Source: Fumia sp045645505
GTDB taxonomy: Bacteria; Bacillota; Clostridia; Oscillospirales; Ruminococcaceae
Direction: 5' to 3'
Length of the DNA stretch: 64,000 bases
Assembly: GCA_045645505.1 (NCBI GenBank)
Contig: JAZRIW010000018.1
Span: forward strand, 1 to 64,000
Shown here: piece by piece, positions 49,486 through 58,239 of the stretch
Layout of the letters: the number at the start of each line of letters is the position of its first letter
Position numbering within the stretch: the first letter of the stretch is position 1
Notes under the pieces: generated by a model
Told to the model about the DNA's origin: nothing
The model's input: the letters and a program-made list of their open reading frames with translations, nothing else
Databases searched by the model: none
Translations under genes and position numbers: made by a program

Positions 49486-50877
49486 ATATTCAGCTGTTCC
49501 TGTAGTTCTTGGGAAGGGAAGTACATCACGGATGTTTGAAACACCTGTCATATACATTACAAGTCTTTCAAATCCAAGTCCAAAACCACAGTGTTTTGTT
49601 CCACCATATTTTCTTAAATCGAGGTACCATGAGTAATCTTCGGGATTTAATTTAAAGAATTCCATACTCTGCATTAAAATGTCAAGTCTTTCTTCACGTT
49701 GACTTCCACCTACGATTTCGCCGATACCGGGAACCAAAAGGTCCATAGCAGCAACTGTTTTATTATCGTCGTTAAGTCGCATATAGAAAGCTTTAATTTC
49801 TCTTGGATAGTCGGTTACGAAAACAGGCTTTTTATAAATTTGCTCGGTTAAGTAACGTTCGTGTTCTGTTTGTAAATCACAGCCCCAGTAAACGGGATAC
49901 TCAAATTCATCTTTATGTTTTTCTAAAATTTCAATAGCTTCTGTATATGTTACATGGGCAAAATCGGCATTAACAAGTGCTTCAAGTCTTGAAATAAGCT
50001 CTTTATCGTAAAATTGATTAAAGAAAGCCATTTCATCGAGACAGTTATCCAAAACATAACGGATAACATATTTCATCATATCCTGAACAATACGCATATC
50101 GTCATTCAAGTCAGCAAAAGCCATTTCAGGCTCTACCATCCAGAATTCAGCAGCATGGCGTGCAGTATTTGATTTTTCAGCGCGGAATGTGGGACCGAAA
50201 GTGTAAACATTTCCAAATGCCATAGCCATACATTCAGCTTCAAGCTGTCCTGATACTGTTAAGTTAGCAGGTTTACAGAAGAAATCCTTGGAAAAATCAA
50301 CTTCTCCATCTTCTGTAAGAGGAGGATTTTTAGGATCAAGGGTTGTAACTCTGAACATTTCGCCTGCACCTTCACAGTCACTCGCTGTAATAAGCGGAGT
50401 GTGTGCGTAAATAAATCCACGTTCATTAAAGAACTTATGAATAGCATAAGCGATTACAGAACGTACTCTGAAAACTGCGTTAAAGGTATTTGTACGGGGA
50501 CGAAGATACGAAATAGAACGCAAAAATTCGAGTGAATGACGTTTTTTCTGAAGGGGATAATCGGGAGTTGAAGCACCCTCTAAAACAATTTTGGTTGCGT
50601 GTATTTCAAAAGGTTGTTTCGCATCGGGAGTAACAAGAACTTTACCTGTTACAATGATTGCACTTCCAACATTAAATTTGGTAACCTCTTTAAAGTTATC
50701 TACTTTACAGTCTTCGAAAACAATCTGCACATTTTTAAAAGAACTTCCGTCATTTAATTCGATAAAACCTAATGCTTTACTGTCGCGGATAGTTTTAACC
50801 CAACCGCAGACGGTAACTTCTTTTTCAGAATAGGAATTAAAATCTCTGTTTAAAGCAGCAAGCTCCAAGCGTTTCAT
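49483..50877 (-). CDS. asnS: Asparaginyl-tRNA synthetase
   Basis: The 464-residue class IIb synthetase has an N-terminal OB-fold anticodon domain (VTVCGWVKTIRDSKALGFIEL), motif 2 around FGPTFRAEKSNTARHAAEF-W and motif 3 GFGLGFERLVMYMTG near residue 430. The HPP-free insertion and GGSQREERLD block separate it from aspartyl-tRNA synthetase. It charges tRNA-Asn. It has a good promoter and no T-box leader, so its control differs from many clostridial synthetase genes. Confidence 0.95.
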   Translation of the reverse strand: MKRLELAALNRDFNSYSEKEVTVCGWVKTIRDSKALGFIELNDGSSFKNVQIVFEDCKVDNFKEVTKFNVGSAIIVTGKVLVTPDAKQPFEIHATKIVLEGASTPDYPLQKKRHSLEFLRSISYLRPRTNTFNAVFRVRSVIAYAIHKFFNERGFIYAHTPLITASDCEGAGEMFRVTTLDPKNPPLTEDGEVDFSKDFFCKPANLTVSGQLEAECMAMAFGNVYTFGPTFRAEKSNTARHAAEFWMVEPEMAFADLNDDMRIVQDMMKYVIRYVLDNCLDEMAFFNQFYDKELISRLEALVNADFAHVTYTEAIEILEKHKDEFEYPVYWGCDLQTEHERYLTEQIYKKPVFVTDYPREIKAFYMRLNDDNKTVAAMDLLVPGIGEIVGGSQREERLDILMQSMEFFKLNPEDYSWYLDLRKYGGTKHCGFGLGFERLVMYMTGVSNIRDVLPFPRTTGTAEY

Positions 50878-50933
50878 AATAATTCATGTCCTTTCATAAG
50901 AGGAATTTGTAATTAGTTTTGCATATCTTATAT

Positions 50934-50962
50934 ATTTTACCTTAATTAAGTAGTTTAGTCAA
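50934..50962 (-). promoter_or_regulatory. Promoter of asnS
   Basis: On the minus strand: TTGACT (50962-50957), 17 bases, TAAAAT (50939-50934). Confidence 0.7.
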
Positions 50963-50971
50963 CTTTTTATT

Positions 50972-51817
50972 TTAATTTTTTGGTGGGTTATTTCTTATAT
51001 AATGGAAAAGATACTGCTGGGCAACGCCACCATTTTTTGTTGCATACTCAGGAAATCCGTCGGGATAGTATGTTAAAAGCACTTTTTTTATCCAGGTGTC
51101 AATTGGGAAAGCATCAAGCTTATAAAAACCAAATAGTAATGCACATTCACATACTTTAGGCCCTACTCCTTTTATGGTTTGAAGCAGATTTCGTGCTTCT
51201 TCTATCGGGAGAGTTGAAATTTCAGAAATTGAAATTTCATTATTTGCGATTTTAGTTGCGGCATCATTAATATATTTTGCTCTGAAGCCTGCTCTTAAAG
51301 GGGCAAGATCTTCGATAGAAAGTGAAGCTATTTTTTTAGCAGTCGGGAAGAGGTAACCGTTTTTGGTTTTTTCTCCGAAATTTTCACATAGCCTTGAAAT
51401 GATTCCTTTTATTCTCGGAATATTATTATTCTGGCTTATTATAAAAGAACAGATTGTTTCCCAGGGTTCTTGTTTTAAAATTCTTATTCCGCCTGCATAA
51501 TTACAAGCTAAAGAAAGAGTTTTATCTTTTTTAAAGATTTTTTGCATACTTTCATAATCGGTATCAAAATCAAAATAATCTTTCCATATTTCATCAAAAT
51601 CTTTTTTTGTGATGTCGTGAAAAAAGATTTCTGCTTCCTCATAAGAATGTGATTTTTTTATTTCGCTCACTTTCAAAAAATGTCCGTTGTGAAATCCTGT
51701 GAAGGTAATATTGTCATCAGTTTCCCAACGGAAACATTGTCCGCAGTTTAAAGTATCTGATAATGAAAAAAATGGGATATTTAAGCGGATACCGTTTTTT
51801 TCTTCCTTAATATTCAT
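50972..51817 (-). CDS. 8-oxoguanine DNA glycosylase, OGG1-like
   Basis: The protein (281 residues) has the OGG1/AlkA layout: an N-terminal domain with NCGQCFRWE, the middle EPWETICSFIISQNNNIPRIKGII and the helix-hairpin-helix with catalytic lysine and aspartate, IKGVGPKVCECALLFGF then DAFPIDTWIKK. It removes oxidised guanine from DNA and can cleave the strand. ATG 51817 follows AAAGGA; an upstream in-frame TTG would place that site inside the gene. It diverges from the DUF6062 gene. Confidence 0.88.
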   Translation of the reverse strand: MNIKEEKNGIRLNIPFFSLSDTLNCGQCFRWETDDNITFTGFHNGHFLKVSEIKKSHSYEEAEIFFHDITKKDFDEIWKDYFDFDTDYESMQKIFKKDKTLSLACNYAGGIRILKQEPWETICSFIISQNNNIPRIKGIISRLCENFGEKTKNGYLFPTAKKIASLSIEDLAPLRAGFRAKYINDAATKIANNEISISEISTLPIEEARNLLQTIKGVGPKVCECALLFGFYKLDAFPIDTWIKKVLLTYYPDGFPEYATKNGGVAQQYLFHYIRNNPPKN

Positions 51818-51863
51818 AAACTGTCCTTTCAATATTTTTGTTTTCTTTATACTAAAAATATGA

Positions 51864-51869
51864 TATACT
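51864..51869 (+). promoter_or_regulatory. Possible -10 box of the DUF6062 gene
   Basis: TGA-TATACT, an extended -10 box, without a clear -35 partner. Confidence 0.35.
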
Positions 51870-51912
51870 AAAATTATAAGTTTTGCAAATTTTTTTGAAA
51901 TGGAGAATTAAG

Positions 51913-52587
51913 ATGAGAGACAGTATATATACAATACCTATAAGTGAAGTTTTTGAGCCTCGCACGGGCTGTCCTGTTTGCAGATTACATGATACTTTGG
52001 AAAAACGTTGTATAGATTATATTATGGGTGCTGCTATGATGGAACCTGACATCAGAATAGAGACCAATGAAAAAGGTTTTTGCAAAGAACATTATGGTAT
52101 GATGTTAAAACTTAAAAACCGGTTATCTCTGGCACTTATTCTTGAGAGCCATCTTGATCATATAAAAAAGGGTGGATATAAAGATTTTAATAAAAAAGGA
52201 AAAAAATTAAGCGTAAATGACACCTGCTATGTTTGTGGCACAATTGAATCGGTAATCGGGAATATGATTAAAACGATTTTGAGGCAATATGCGTTGGATG
52301 ATGATTTTAAAAAGCTTTTTAATGAGCAGGAATATCTTTGCCTTCCGCATTTAGAAATGCTTTTAAATAAGGCTTACAGTGATATGCCCAGAAAATATTT
52401 GTCACAGTTTGAAAAGGATGCAAAAGCGCTTTCTGATAAATATTTAGATACGGTTTTATCTGATGTTTCGCATTTTTGCAAAATGTTTGATTATAGAAAT
52501 GCAGATAAAAATTCTGATTGGGGAAATTCCAAGGGTTCTGTTGAAAGAGCAATTTCTTTTCTTTCGTCTTACAAGGAAGATGAATAA
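51913..52587 (+). CDS. DUF6062-family cysteine-rich protein
   Basis: The protein (224 residues from ATG 51913) has four cysteine-histidine clusters: GCPVCRLHD near residue 20, GFCKEHYGMM near 57, CYVCGTIE near 103 and EYLCLPHLEML near 140. The repeated CxxC + CxxH pattern suggests a duplicated metal-binding module. It matches what I know as DUF6062, common in Clostridia and of unknown role. GGAG lies seven bases ahead of the ATG; ATG 51883 lies upstream of it. No membrane segment is visible. Confidence 0.7.
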   Translation: MRDSIYTIPISEVFEPRTGCPVCRLHDTLEKRCIDYIMGAAMMEPDIRIETNEKGFCKEHYGMMLKLKNRLSLALILESHLDHIKKGGYKDFNKKGKKLSVNDTCYVCGTIESVIGNMIKTILRQYALDDDFKKLFNEQEYLCLPHLEMLLNKAYSDMPRKYLSQFEKDAKALSDKYLDTVLSDVSHFCKMFDYRNADKNSDWGNSKGSVERAISFLSSYKEDE

Positions 52588-52859
52588 TTTCCTTTAAAAA
52601 ATTGCATATACAAATAGTATCATTTAAAATAATTTTCGATTGTGAAAATATAAACACCATAAATATAGGGTTTTTTAACTCTTTCCACCGAGTTTTCCAC
52701 ATTAATAAAAAAATGTTTATGAGTTTTCCACAACTTTTAAACTGCATATTAACAAAAAATAATTACAAACGGTATAATATTTAGTAAAATGCTGTCGAAT
52801 ATAGGAAAAAAGATTGTAAAAATGCCTGTTCGTGTATAAAAACATATGAGGAAATTTGT

Positions 52860-52888
52860 TTGACAATGTGTGGTTTTACCTTTATAAT
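52860..52888 (+). promoter_or_regulatory. Consensus promoter of tepA-ylzJ-ftsK
   Basis: TTGACA (52860-52865), exactly 17 bases, TATAAT (52883-52888): both boxes are perfect. Confidence 0.9.
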
Positions 52889-52894
52889 AAGGTA
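52877..52894. promoter_or_regulatory. Palindrome centred on the -10 box, probable operator
   Basis: TACCTT-TATAAT-AAGGTA: six-base perfect arms flank the -10 box exactly. A dimeric repressor bound here would block the promoter. Confidence 0.55.
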
Positions 52895-52964
52895 TAAGGA
52901 AAAGAATATTTAAAAAAAGCCGGTATAAACTAATTCCAAATGATTTTTTATGGGGGGAATTGGT

Positions 52965-53684
52965 TTGCCGGAGGAGTTTTTTAAAGAGCAGGAGCCACAG
53001 TCTGAAGAGGACAGAGATAATGATAGGCAAAAACAGATTATAGATATGGGCTCTGTGACAACGGAAGGAAAGCATCTTATTCATTGTTTGAGTATTATAG
53101 GGCAGGTAGAAGGTCATTACATTCTTCCGCCACAAAATAAAACAACAAAATATGAGCATGTTCTTCCGCAGTTGGTGGCAATTGAAGAAAGTAAAGAGAT
53201 AAAGGGTTTGCTTATACTTTTAAATACTGTAGGCGGAGATGTTGAAGCGGGACTTGCCATAGCTGAGCTTATTGCAGGTATGAAAACACCTACTGTAAGT
53301 ATTGTGTTAGGCGGTGGACATTCAATAGGAGTACCTCTTGCGGTGTCCGCGAAAAAATCTTTTATTGTGCCTTCAGCCACGATGACGATTCATCCTGTCA
53401 GGATGAACGGGCTTGTTTTAGGTGTACCTCAATCTTTTTCATATTTTGATAAGATGCAGGACAGAATTATACGATTTGTTACTGATAATTCCCGTATTTC
53501 TCAGGACAGGTTTCGTGAGCTTATGATGAAGACGGGCGAACTCGCTATGGATATGGGAACTTCAATTGATGGAGAGACTGCTGTTTCAGAGGGACTTATC
53601 GATGAGCTCGGCGGACTTTCCGATGCAATAAAATGTCTTTATGGTATGATAGAAGATGATGATGAATGCGAGGCGACAAAATGA
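52965..53684 (+). CDS. tepA: ClpP-like protease TepA
   Basis: The protein (239 residues from TTG 52965) has a ClpP/crotonase-like fold: LILLNTVGGDVEAGLAIAE near residue 85, GGGHSIGVPLAVSAKKSF with the catalytic serine near 120 and the histidine in MTIHPVRMNGLV near 143. It is the TepA family (translocation-enhancing), usually just before ylzJ and ftsK as here. TTG is preferred because GGGGGG (52952-52957) lies ahead of it; the ATG at 52950 overlaps that run. A strong promoter with a central palindrome drives it. Confidence 0.85.
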   Translation: MPEEFFKEQEPQSEEDRDNDRQKQIIDMGSVTTEGKHLIHCLSIIGQVEGHYILPPQNKTTKYEHVLPQLVAIEESKEIKGLLILLNTVGGDVEAGLAIAELIAGMKTPTVSIVLGGGHSIGVPLAVSAKKSFIVPSATMTIHPVRMNGLVLGVPQSFSYFDKMQDRIIRFVTDNSRISQDRFRELMMKTGELAMDMGTSIDGETAVSEGLIDELGGLSDAIKCLYGMIEDDDECEATK

Positions 53685-53875
53685 TTTTGCATACAGTTGT
53701 TGAGCATTCAAAATTGATAACATTTTCTTATGATTTTGATGTGCAGTATAAACAAGTTAAAGGGTGTATCTGTCAATATAATAAAATGGGTACAGACTGT
53801 AAGCTTGAAAGGATAATTTCTACTGATTTAAGAGATTATCTTAATCCTCGTTTTTCACCTGGAACTTTAATTTAA
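53681..53875 (+). CDS. YlzJ-like small protein
   Basis: The 64-residue protein begins MILHTVVEHSKLITFSYD and ends near RFSPGTLI. It matches the YlzJ-like family by position and the MIL opening: it lies between tepA and the FtsK gene and overlaps the tepA stop by four bases (ATGA). Its function is unknown. An in-frame ATG at 53666 lies inside tepA. Confidence 0.75.
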   Translation: MILHTVVEHSKLITFSYDFDVQYKQVKGCICQYNKMGTDCKLERIISTDLRDYLNPRFSPGTLI

Positions 53876-53930
53876 ATAAAGCGGGATTACCCGCGTACAT
53901 AAAAACGGCGTTTTGAAAGGATTGAATTTG

Positions 53931-56339
53931 ATGGCAATAAAGGGAAAGACAAAAAGTAAAGCTTCCTCAAATAATAAATCAGAAGCAAAAAGACAAAAGA
54001 AAAATCAATTTTATGCGATAATTCTTTTTGCGGTAGGACTTTTAGTTATCGCCCTGAGTTTCTTTGACGGCCCTAAGTTATGGGGCGCTGTTCACGATTT
54101 TTTAAGAGGAATTTTTGGCTTGGTGAGTTATGCTGTAGGACCTATAATTGTAGGTATTGCGGTAATTACCACTATAGGTAAAGATAATATAACTGTTAAA
54201 AATAAAGTGTTGCAGATGATTGTTTTAATCATTTTGCTTTGTGGCTTTTTTCAGGTCTTTTACGGACTTCCTTTCGGAAGTAGTTTTTTCGGAAAAATAG
54301 TTGCATTGTATATTGATGGAATTAAATTAAAAAGCGGTGGACTTCTTGCTGCTATTTTGGGTTGGCCGCTTATAAGTTTATGCGGTAATGTTGGGGCAGC
54401 GATAATTTTATTATTGCTTTCCTTTGTATTTATAATGTTAATTACAGGTTCTACTTTGCTTGGATTTTTTAAAACATGTGCAAAACCTGTAAAACAAGTA
54501 GAGGAGAGTTATACCCATTTTAAAGAGCAAAGAGAAGAAAGAAAAAAATCAAAATTTAATATTGATGTAGCTTTGGATGATGAAATTCCTATGCCTGACC
54601 ATCCTGTTTCATCTCCGAATGCTGTTTTTGATGAAGATAAGACTAATGAAACCATTGATGAAATTTTAAGAAATTCAGAGCGCGAATTTATAGAAAATAC
54701 CGTTAATGTCGATGATAAAGCAAATCCGATGCCTTTTGATGCGATGATTGATAAGGCTATTGATGATTTTAAGATTCCGCCTGAAAATATGGGAGTTACA
54801 AAGGAAACTCCTAAAAAAGAAGAGACGCCTCCTACAAATACAAAGGCAGAAAAAACTGTTGAAAGAGTTTATAATTTTCCGCCTGTCAATCTCTTGAAGT
54901 TTAATAAAAATCGCTCAAACTCTGATGTGAGTGATGAGCTTAAGGCAAATGCAACTAAACTTGTGGAAACGCTTAAAAGTTTTGGAGTGCAGACAAAAAT
55001 TATTGATATTTGCAGAGGACCTGCTGTTACAAGATATGAGCTTCAGCCTTCGGCAGGTGTCAAAATCAGTAAAATAACAGGCCTTGCTGATGATATAGCA
55101 CTTAATTTAGCGACAGCAGGTGTAAGAATTGAAGCACCTATTCCAAATAAACCTGCAGTGGGTATAGAAGTGCCTAACAGAAAAACGGATATTGTTTCTA
55201 TCAGAGAAATTGTGGATTCCGATGAATTCAGACAGTCAAACAGTAAGCTCACTATGGCACTCGGACGTGATATAGCGGGAAACATTACTGTTGGGGATAT
55301 TGGTTCGATGCCTCATCTTTTGATTGCCGGTGCAACAGGTAGCGGTAAATCAGTTTGTGTTAATTCAATAATTGTCAGCTTGCTTTATAAATCTTCACCG
55401 GAAGAAGTAAGATTTCTGATGATTGACCCTAAGGTGGTTGAACTTGGAATTTATAATGGAATTCCTCATCTTTTGGTGCCTGTTGTTACAGACCCGAGAA
55501 AAGCAGCCGGTGCGCTTGGTTGGGCAGTTACTGAAATGCTTAACAGATATAAAGCCTTTGCTGATAATAATGTGCGTGATTTAAAAGGTTATAACAGACT
55601 TGCAAGTAAAACTGAGGGTATGGATCCTATGCCTCAGATTGTGATTATAATTGACGAGCTTGCCGATCTTATGATGGCGGCACCTAATGAGGTTGAAGAT
55701 TCTATTTGTCGTCTTGCGCAGATGGCACGTGCTGCAGGTATGCATCTTATTATTGCGACTCAGCGTCCTTCTGTTGATGTAATCACAGGTGTTATTAAGG
55801 CGAATATTCCTTCGCGAATTGCTTTTGCAGTTTCTTCTCAGGTTGACTCCCGTACCATTCTTGACGGTGGCGGTGCAGAGAAATTATTGGGTAGAGGCGA
55901 TATGCTTTTTTATCCTGTCGGATATCCAAAGCCGGTTCGTGTACAGGGTTGTTTTGTGAGTGATAACGAAGTTGAACAAGTTGTTGATTTTATTAAGAAC
56001 AAGCAAGAACCTATGGAATATGACGATAAGATTATGGAGGAAATTGAACGCCAGGCCACAATGGAGAAAAAGAAAGGCGATAAAGGTTTGGCAGAAGGCG
56101 ATGATGATGTTGATCCTCTTTTTAATGATGCCGTAGAATGTGTGATTGATGCAGGACAAGCTTCTACTTCTTATTTACAACGCAGATTAAAGGTTGGGTA
56201 TTCCCGTGCTGCAAGACTTGTTGATGAGCTTGAAGAGAGAGGAATAGTAGGACCTTTAGAGGGAAGTAAGCCCAGAGAAGTATTGATTACACGTCAGCAG
56301 TGGGTAGAAATTTCAATGAGAAATTCCGGAGATATTTAA
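53931..56339 (+). CDS. DNA translocase FtsK/SpoIIIE
   Basis: The protein (802 residues from ATG 53931) has four membrane helices (about residues 24-185), a charged linker to about 310, a RecA-like motor with Walker A GATGSGKS near residue 473 and Walker B IVIIIDELADLMM near 570, and a C-terminal winged-helix gamma domain (STSYLQRRLKVGYSRAARLVDELEERG). It pumps DNA through the division or sporulation septum. In spore formers of this group one gene may serve both FtsK and SpoIIIE roles; the sequence alone does not tell. GAAAGGA precedes the ATG. Confidence 0.93.
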   Translation: MAIKGKTKSKASSNNKSEAKRQKKNQFYAIILFAVGLLVIALSFFDGPKLWGAVHDFLRGIFGLVSYAVGPIIVGIAVITTIGKDNITVKNKVLQMIVLIILLCGFFQVFYGLPFGSSFFGKIVALYIDGIKLKSGGLLAAILGWPLISLCGNVGAAIILLLLSFVFIMLITGSTLLGFFKTCAKPVKQVEESYTHFKEQREERKKSKFNIDVALDDEIPMPDHPVSSPNAVFDEDKTNETIDEILRNSEREFIENTVNVDDKANPMPFDAMIDKAIDDFKIPPENMGVTKETPKKEETPPTNTKAEKTVERVYNFPPVNLLKFNKNRSNSDVSDELKANATKLVETLKSFGVQTKIIDICRGPAVTRYELQPSAGVKISKITGLADDIALNLATAGVRIEAPIPNKPAVGIEVPNRKTDIVSIREIVDSDEFRQSNSKLTMALGRDIAGNITVGDIGSMPHLLIAGATGSGKSVCVNSIIVSLLYKSSPEEVRFLMIDPKVVELGIYNGIPHLLVPVVTDPRKAAGALGWAVTEMLNRYKAFADNNVRDLKGYNRLASKTEGMDPMPQIVIIIDELADLMMAAPNEVEDSICRLAQMARAAGMHLIIATQRPSVDVITGVIKANIPSRIAFAVSSQVDSRTILDGGGAEKLLGRGDMLFYPVGYPKPVRVQGCFVSDNEVEQVVDFIKNKQEPMEYDDKIMEEIERQATMEKKKGDKGLAEGDDDVDPLFNDAVECVIDAGQASTSYLQRRLKVGYSRAARLVDELEERGIVGPLEGSKPREVLITRQQWVEISMRNSGDI

Positions 56340-56344
56340 AAATC

Positions 56345-56380
56345 ACTCAGACGGCGGCAAAAGTCGTCTGAGTTTTATTT
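56345..56380 (+). terminator. Terminator after the FtsK/SpoIIIE gene
   Basis: ACTCAGACG / CGTCTGAGT with an 11-base loop and TTTTATTTT. Confidence 0.75.
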
Positions 56381-56393
56381 TGGGAGAATATAT

Positions 56394-58229
56394 ATGAAAG
56401 ATTTTTTGCCTGTTTCAAAAAAAGATTTGGAAAAACGTGGTATAGAAACATTAGATTATATCTGTGTGACAGGGGATAGTTATGTCGATCATCCGAGTTT
56501 CGGAATTTCGATTATTTCAAGAGTTATTGAAGCAGAGGGATATAAAGTTGGAATAATTGCACAACCGATAAACAGAGAAGATTATGAAAAGCTTGGAAGA
56601 CCTAAATATGGCTTTTTTGTTACATCGGGAAATATTGATTCCATGGTGGCTCATTATACGGTAGCCCTTAAAAAAAGAACTGATGATGCTTATACTGCGG
56701 GCGGAAAAGCGGGAAAACGCCCTGATAGAGCGGTTATTGTTTATTGTAAAAAAATTCGTGAGATATTCGGGGATATACCGATTATTATAGGCGGACTTGA
56801 AGCGTCCTTAAGAAGATTTGCTCATTATGATTATTGGTCTGACGAAGTGCGTCCGTCAATTCTGGTTGAAAGTACAGCAGATCTGCTAAGTTACGGAATG
56901 GGTGAGCTTCAGACAATTGAGATTGCAAATAGACTGGCAAACGGGGAAGATATAAAAACCCTTACAGATATCCGTGGTACTTGTTATCTTACAGAACCCA
57001 TAAATACACCTTATGGTGGAGTTCAATGTCCGGATTATAAGGTAGTAAAAAGTGATAAGAAAAATTATTGTAAAGCAACTAAAATTCAGATGGATAATCA
57101 GGATGAAATTACAGGACGTGTTGTACTTCAGCGTCAGGGGGATAAAATGCTTGTGCAAAATCCTCCTATGCGAGTGCTGACAACAGAAGAACTTGACAGG
57201 GTTTATTCACTTCCATATATGAGAACATATCACCCTTGTTATGAGGCTCTGGGAGGTGTTCCGGGAATAGAAGAGGTTGAGTTTTCTATTGCTCATAACA
57301 GAGGTTGTTTTGGAAATTGTAATTTTTGCTCCATAGCTTTTCATCAAGGAAGAAAAATTGCAGTTCGCAGTGAAGAATCTATTTTAAAAGAGGCAGAACT
57401 TCTTACTTCTTTAAAAAACTTTAAGGGTTATATTCATGATGTTGGAGGACCTACTGCAAATTTCAGAAAGGTTTCCTGTTCAAAGCAAATTGAAAAAGGA
57501 CTTTGTACCGGTAAAAAATGTTTGGCACCTACTCCGTGTAAGGCATTGGAGGTCGATCACAGCGATTATCTTAATTTGCTTCGTAAAATGCGACAAATTA
57601 AAGGTATAAAAAAGGTATTTATCCGTTCCGGAATACGATATGATTATATGCTTGAAGATAAAGATGACAGCTTTTTTAAAGAACTTGTCGAACATCATGT
57701 AAGCGGACAACTTAAGGTGGCACCTGAGCATTGTAGTAACAGAGTGCTTGATTATATGGGAAAACCACATATAGAAGTTTATAAGAAGTTTTCTGATAAG
57801 TTTTATTCAATTACCAAAAAATTAGGTAAAAAGCAGTATCTTGTGCCTTATCTTATGTCATCACATCCGGGAAGTAATCTTTCGGATGCGATAGAGTTAG
57901 CACTTTTTTTAAAGGAGCAGGGAATACACCCCGAACAGGTGCAGGATTTTTATCCGACACCCGGCACTGTATCGACATGTATGTTTTATACGGGGCTTAA
58001 TCCATATACTTTAGAGCCTGTATTTGTTCCTAAAACTTCTGAAGAAAAGGCTATGCAACGTGCACTTTTACAGTATTTTCTTCCTAAAAACCATAAAATT
58101 GTTATTAAGGCTTTAAGAATAGCAGGACGAACTGATTTGATAGGGCATTCCAAAAAAGCTTTAGTACCTCCTTTAAATGAAAAAAATAATGTGAAAAGAA
58201 ATAAAACTTTCAAAAATAAAAAGAGATAG
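56394..58229 (+). CDS. YgiQ-family radical SAM protein
   Basis: The 611-residue protein has the YgiQ opening FLPVSKKDLEKRG, a B12-binding-like N-terminal part (DSYVDHPSFG), the radical SAM cluster motif RGCFGNCNFC near residue 300 and VAPEHCSNRVLDYMGKP near 440. The C-terminal tail is basic. YgiQ proteins carry a [4Fe-4S] cluster and S-adenosylmethionine; the reaction is not known. It lies ten bases before the MBL gene, so it is probably part of the same transcript. Confidence 0.9.
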   Translation: MKDFLPVSKKDLEKRGIETLDYICVTGDSYVDHPSFGISIISRVIEAEGYKVGIIAQPINREDYEKLGRPKYGFFVTSGNIDSMVAHYTVALKKRTDDAYTAGGKAGKRPDRAVIVYCKKIREIFGDIPIIIGGLEASLRRFAHYDYWSDEVRPSILVESTADLLSYGMGELQTIEIANRLANGEDIKTLTDIRGTCYLTEPINTPYGGVQCPDYKVVKSDKKNYCKATKIQMDNQDEITGRVVLQRQGDKMLVQNPPMRVLTTEELDRVYSLPYMRTYHPCYEALGGVPGIEEVEFSIAHNRGCFGNCNFCSIAFHQGRKIAVRSEESILKEAELLTSLKNFKGYIHDVGGPTANFRKVSCSKQIEKGLCTGKKCLAPTPCKALEVDHSDYLNLLRKMRQIKGIKKVFIRSGIRYDYMLEDKDDSFFKELVEHHVSGQLKVAPEHCSNRVLDYMGKPHIEVYKKFSDKFYSITKKLGKKQYLVPYLMSSHPGSNLSDAIELALFLKEQGIHPEQVQDFYPTPGTVSTCMFYTGLNPYTLEPVFVPKTSEEKAMQRALLQYFLPKNHKIVIKALRIAGRTDLIGHSKKALVPPLNEKNNVKRNKTFKNKKR

Positions 58230-58239
58230 GAGAATTTTT

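Larger units (their letters stand above)
52588..52964. promoter_or_regulatory. Regulatory intergenic region with DnaA-box-like repeats
   Basis: No gene is visible. GAGTTTTCCACA occurs twice (52690-52701 and 52721-52732), 31 bases apart, each one base off the DnaA box TTATCCACA; CTTTCCACC (52681-52689) is a weaker third. A promoter TTAACA-18-TATAAT (52749-52778) and the tepA promoter follow. Confidence 0.5.

Noticed and set aside
50878..50971. T-box leader before asnS
   Set aside because: Under 100 bases, no terminator and no T-box sequence.
52681..52778. Chromosome origin at the DnaA-like cluster
   Set aside because: No dnaA, dnaN, gidA or rpmH nearby and only two good boxes; regulatory sites are likelier.
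52319..53159. Two minus-strand frames around the tepA upstream region
   Set aside because: They run through DnaA-like repeats and promoters, lack ribosome sites and resemble AT-rich noise.
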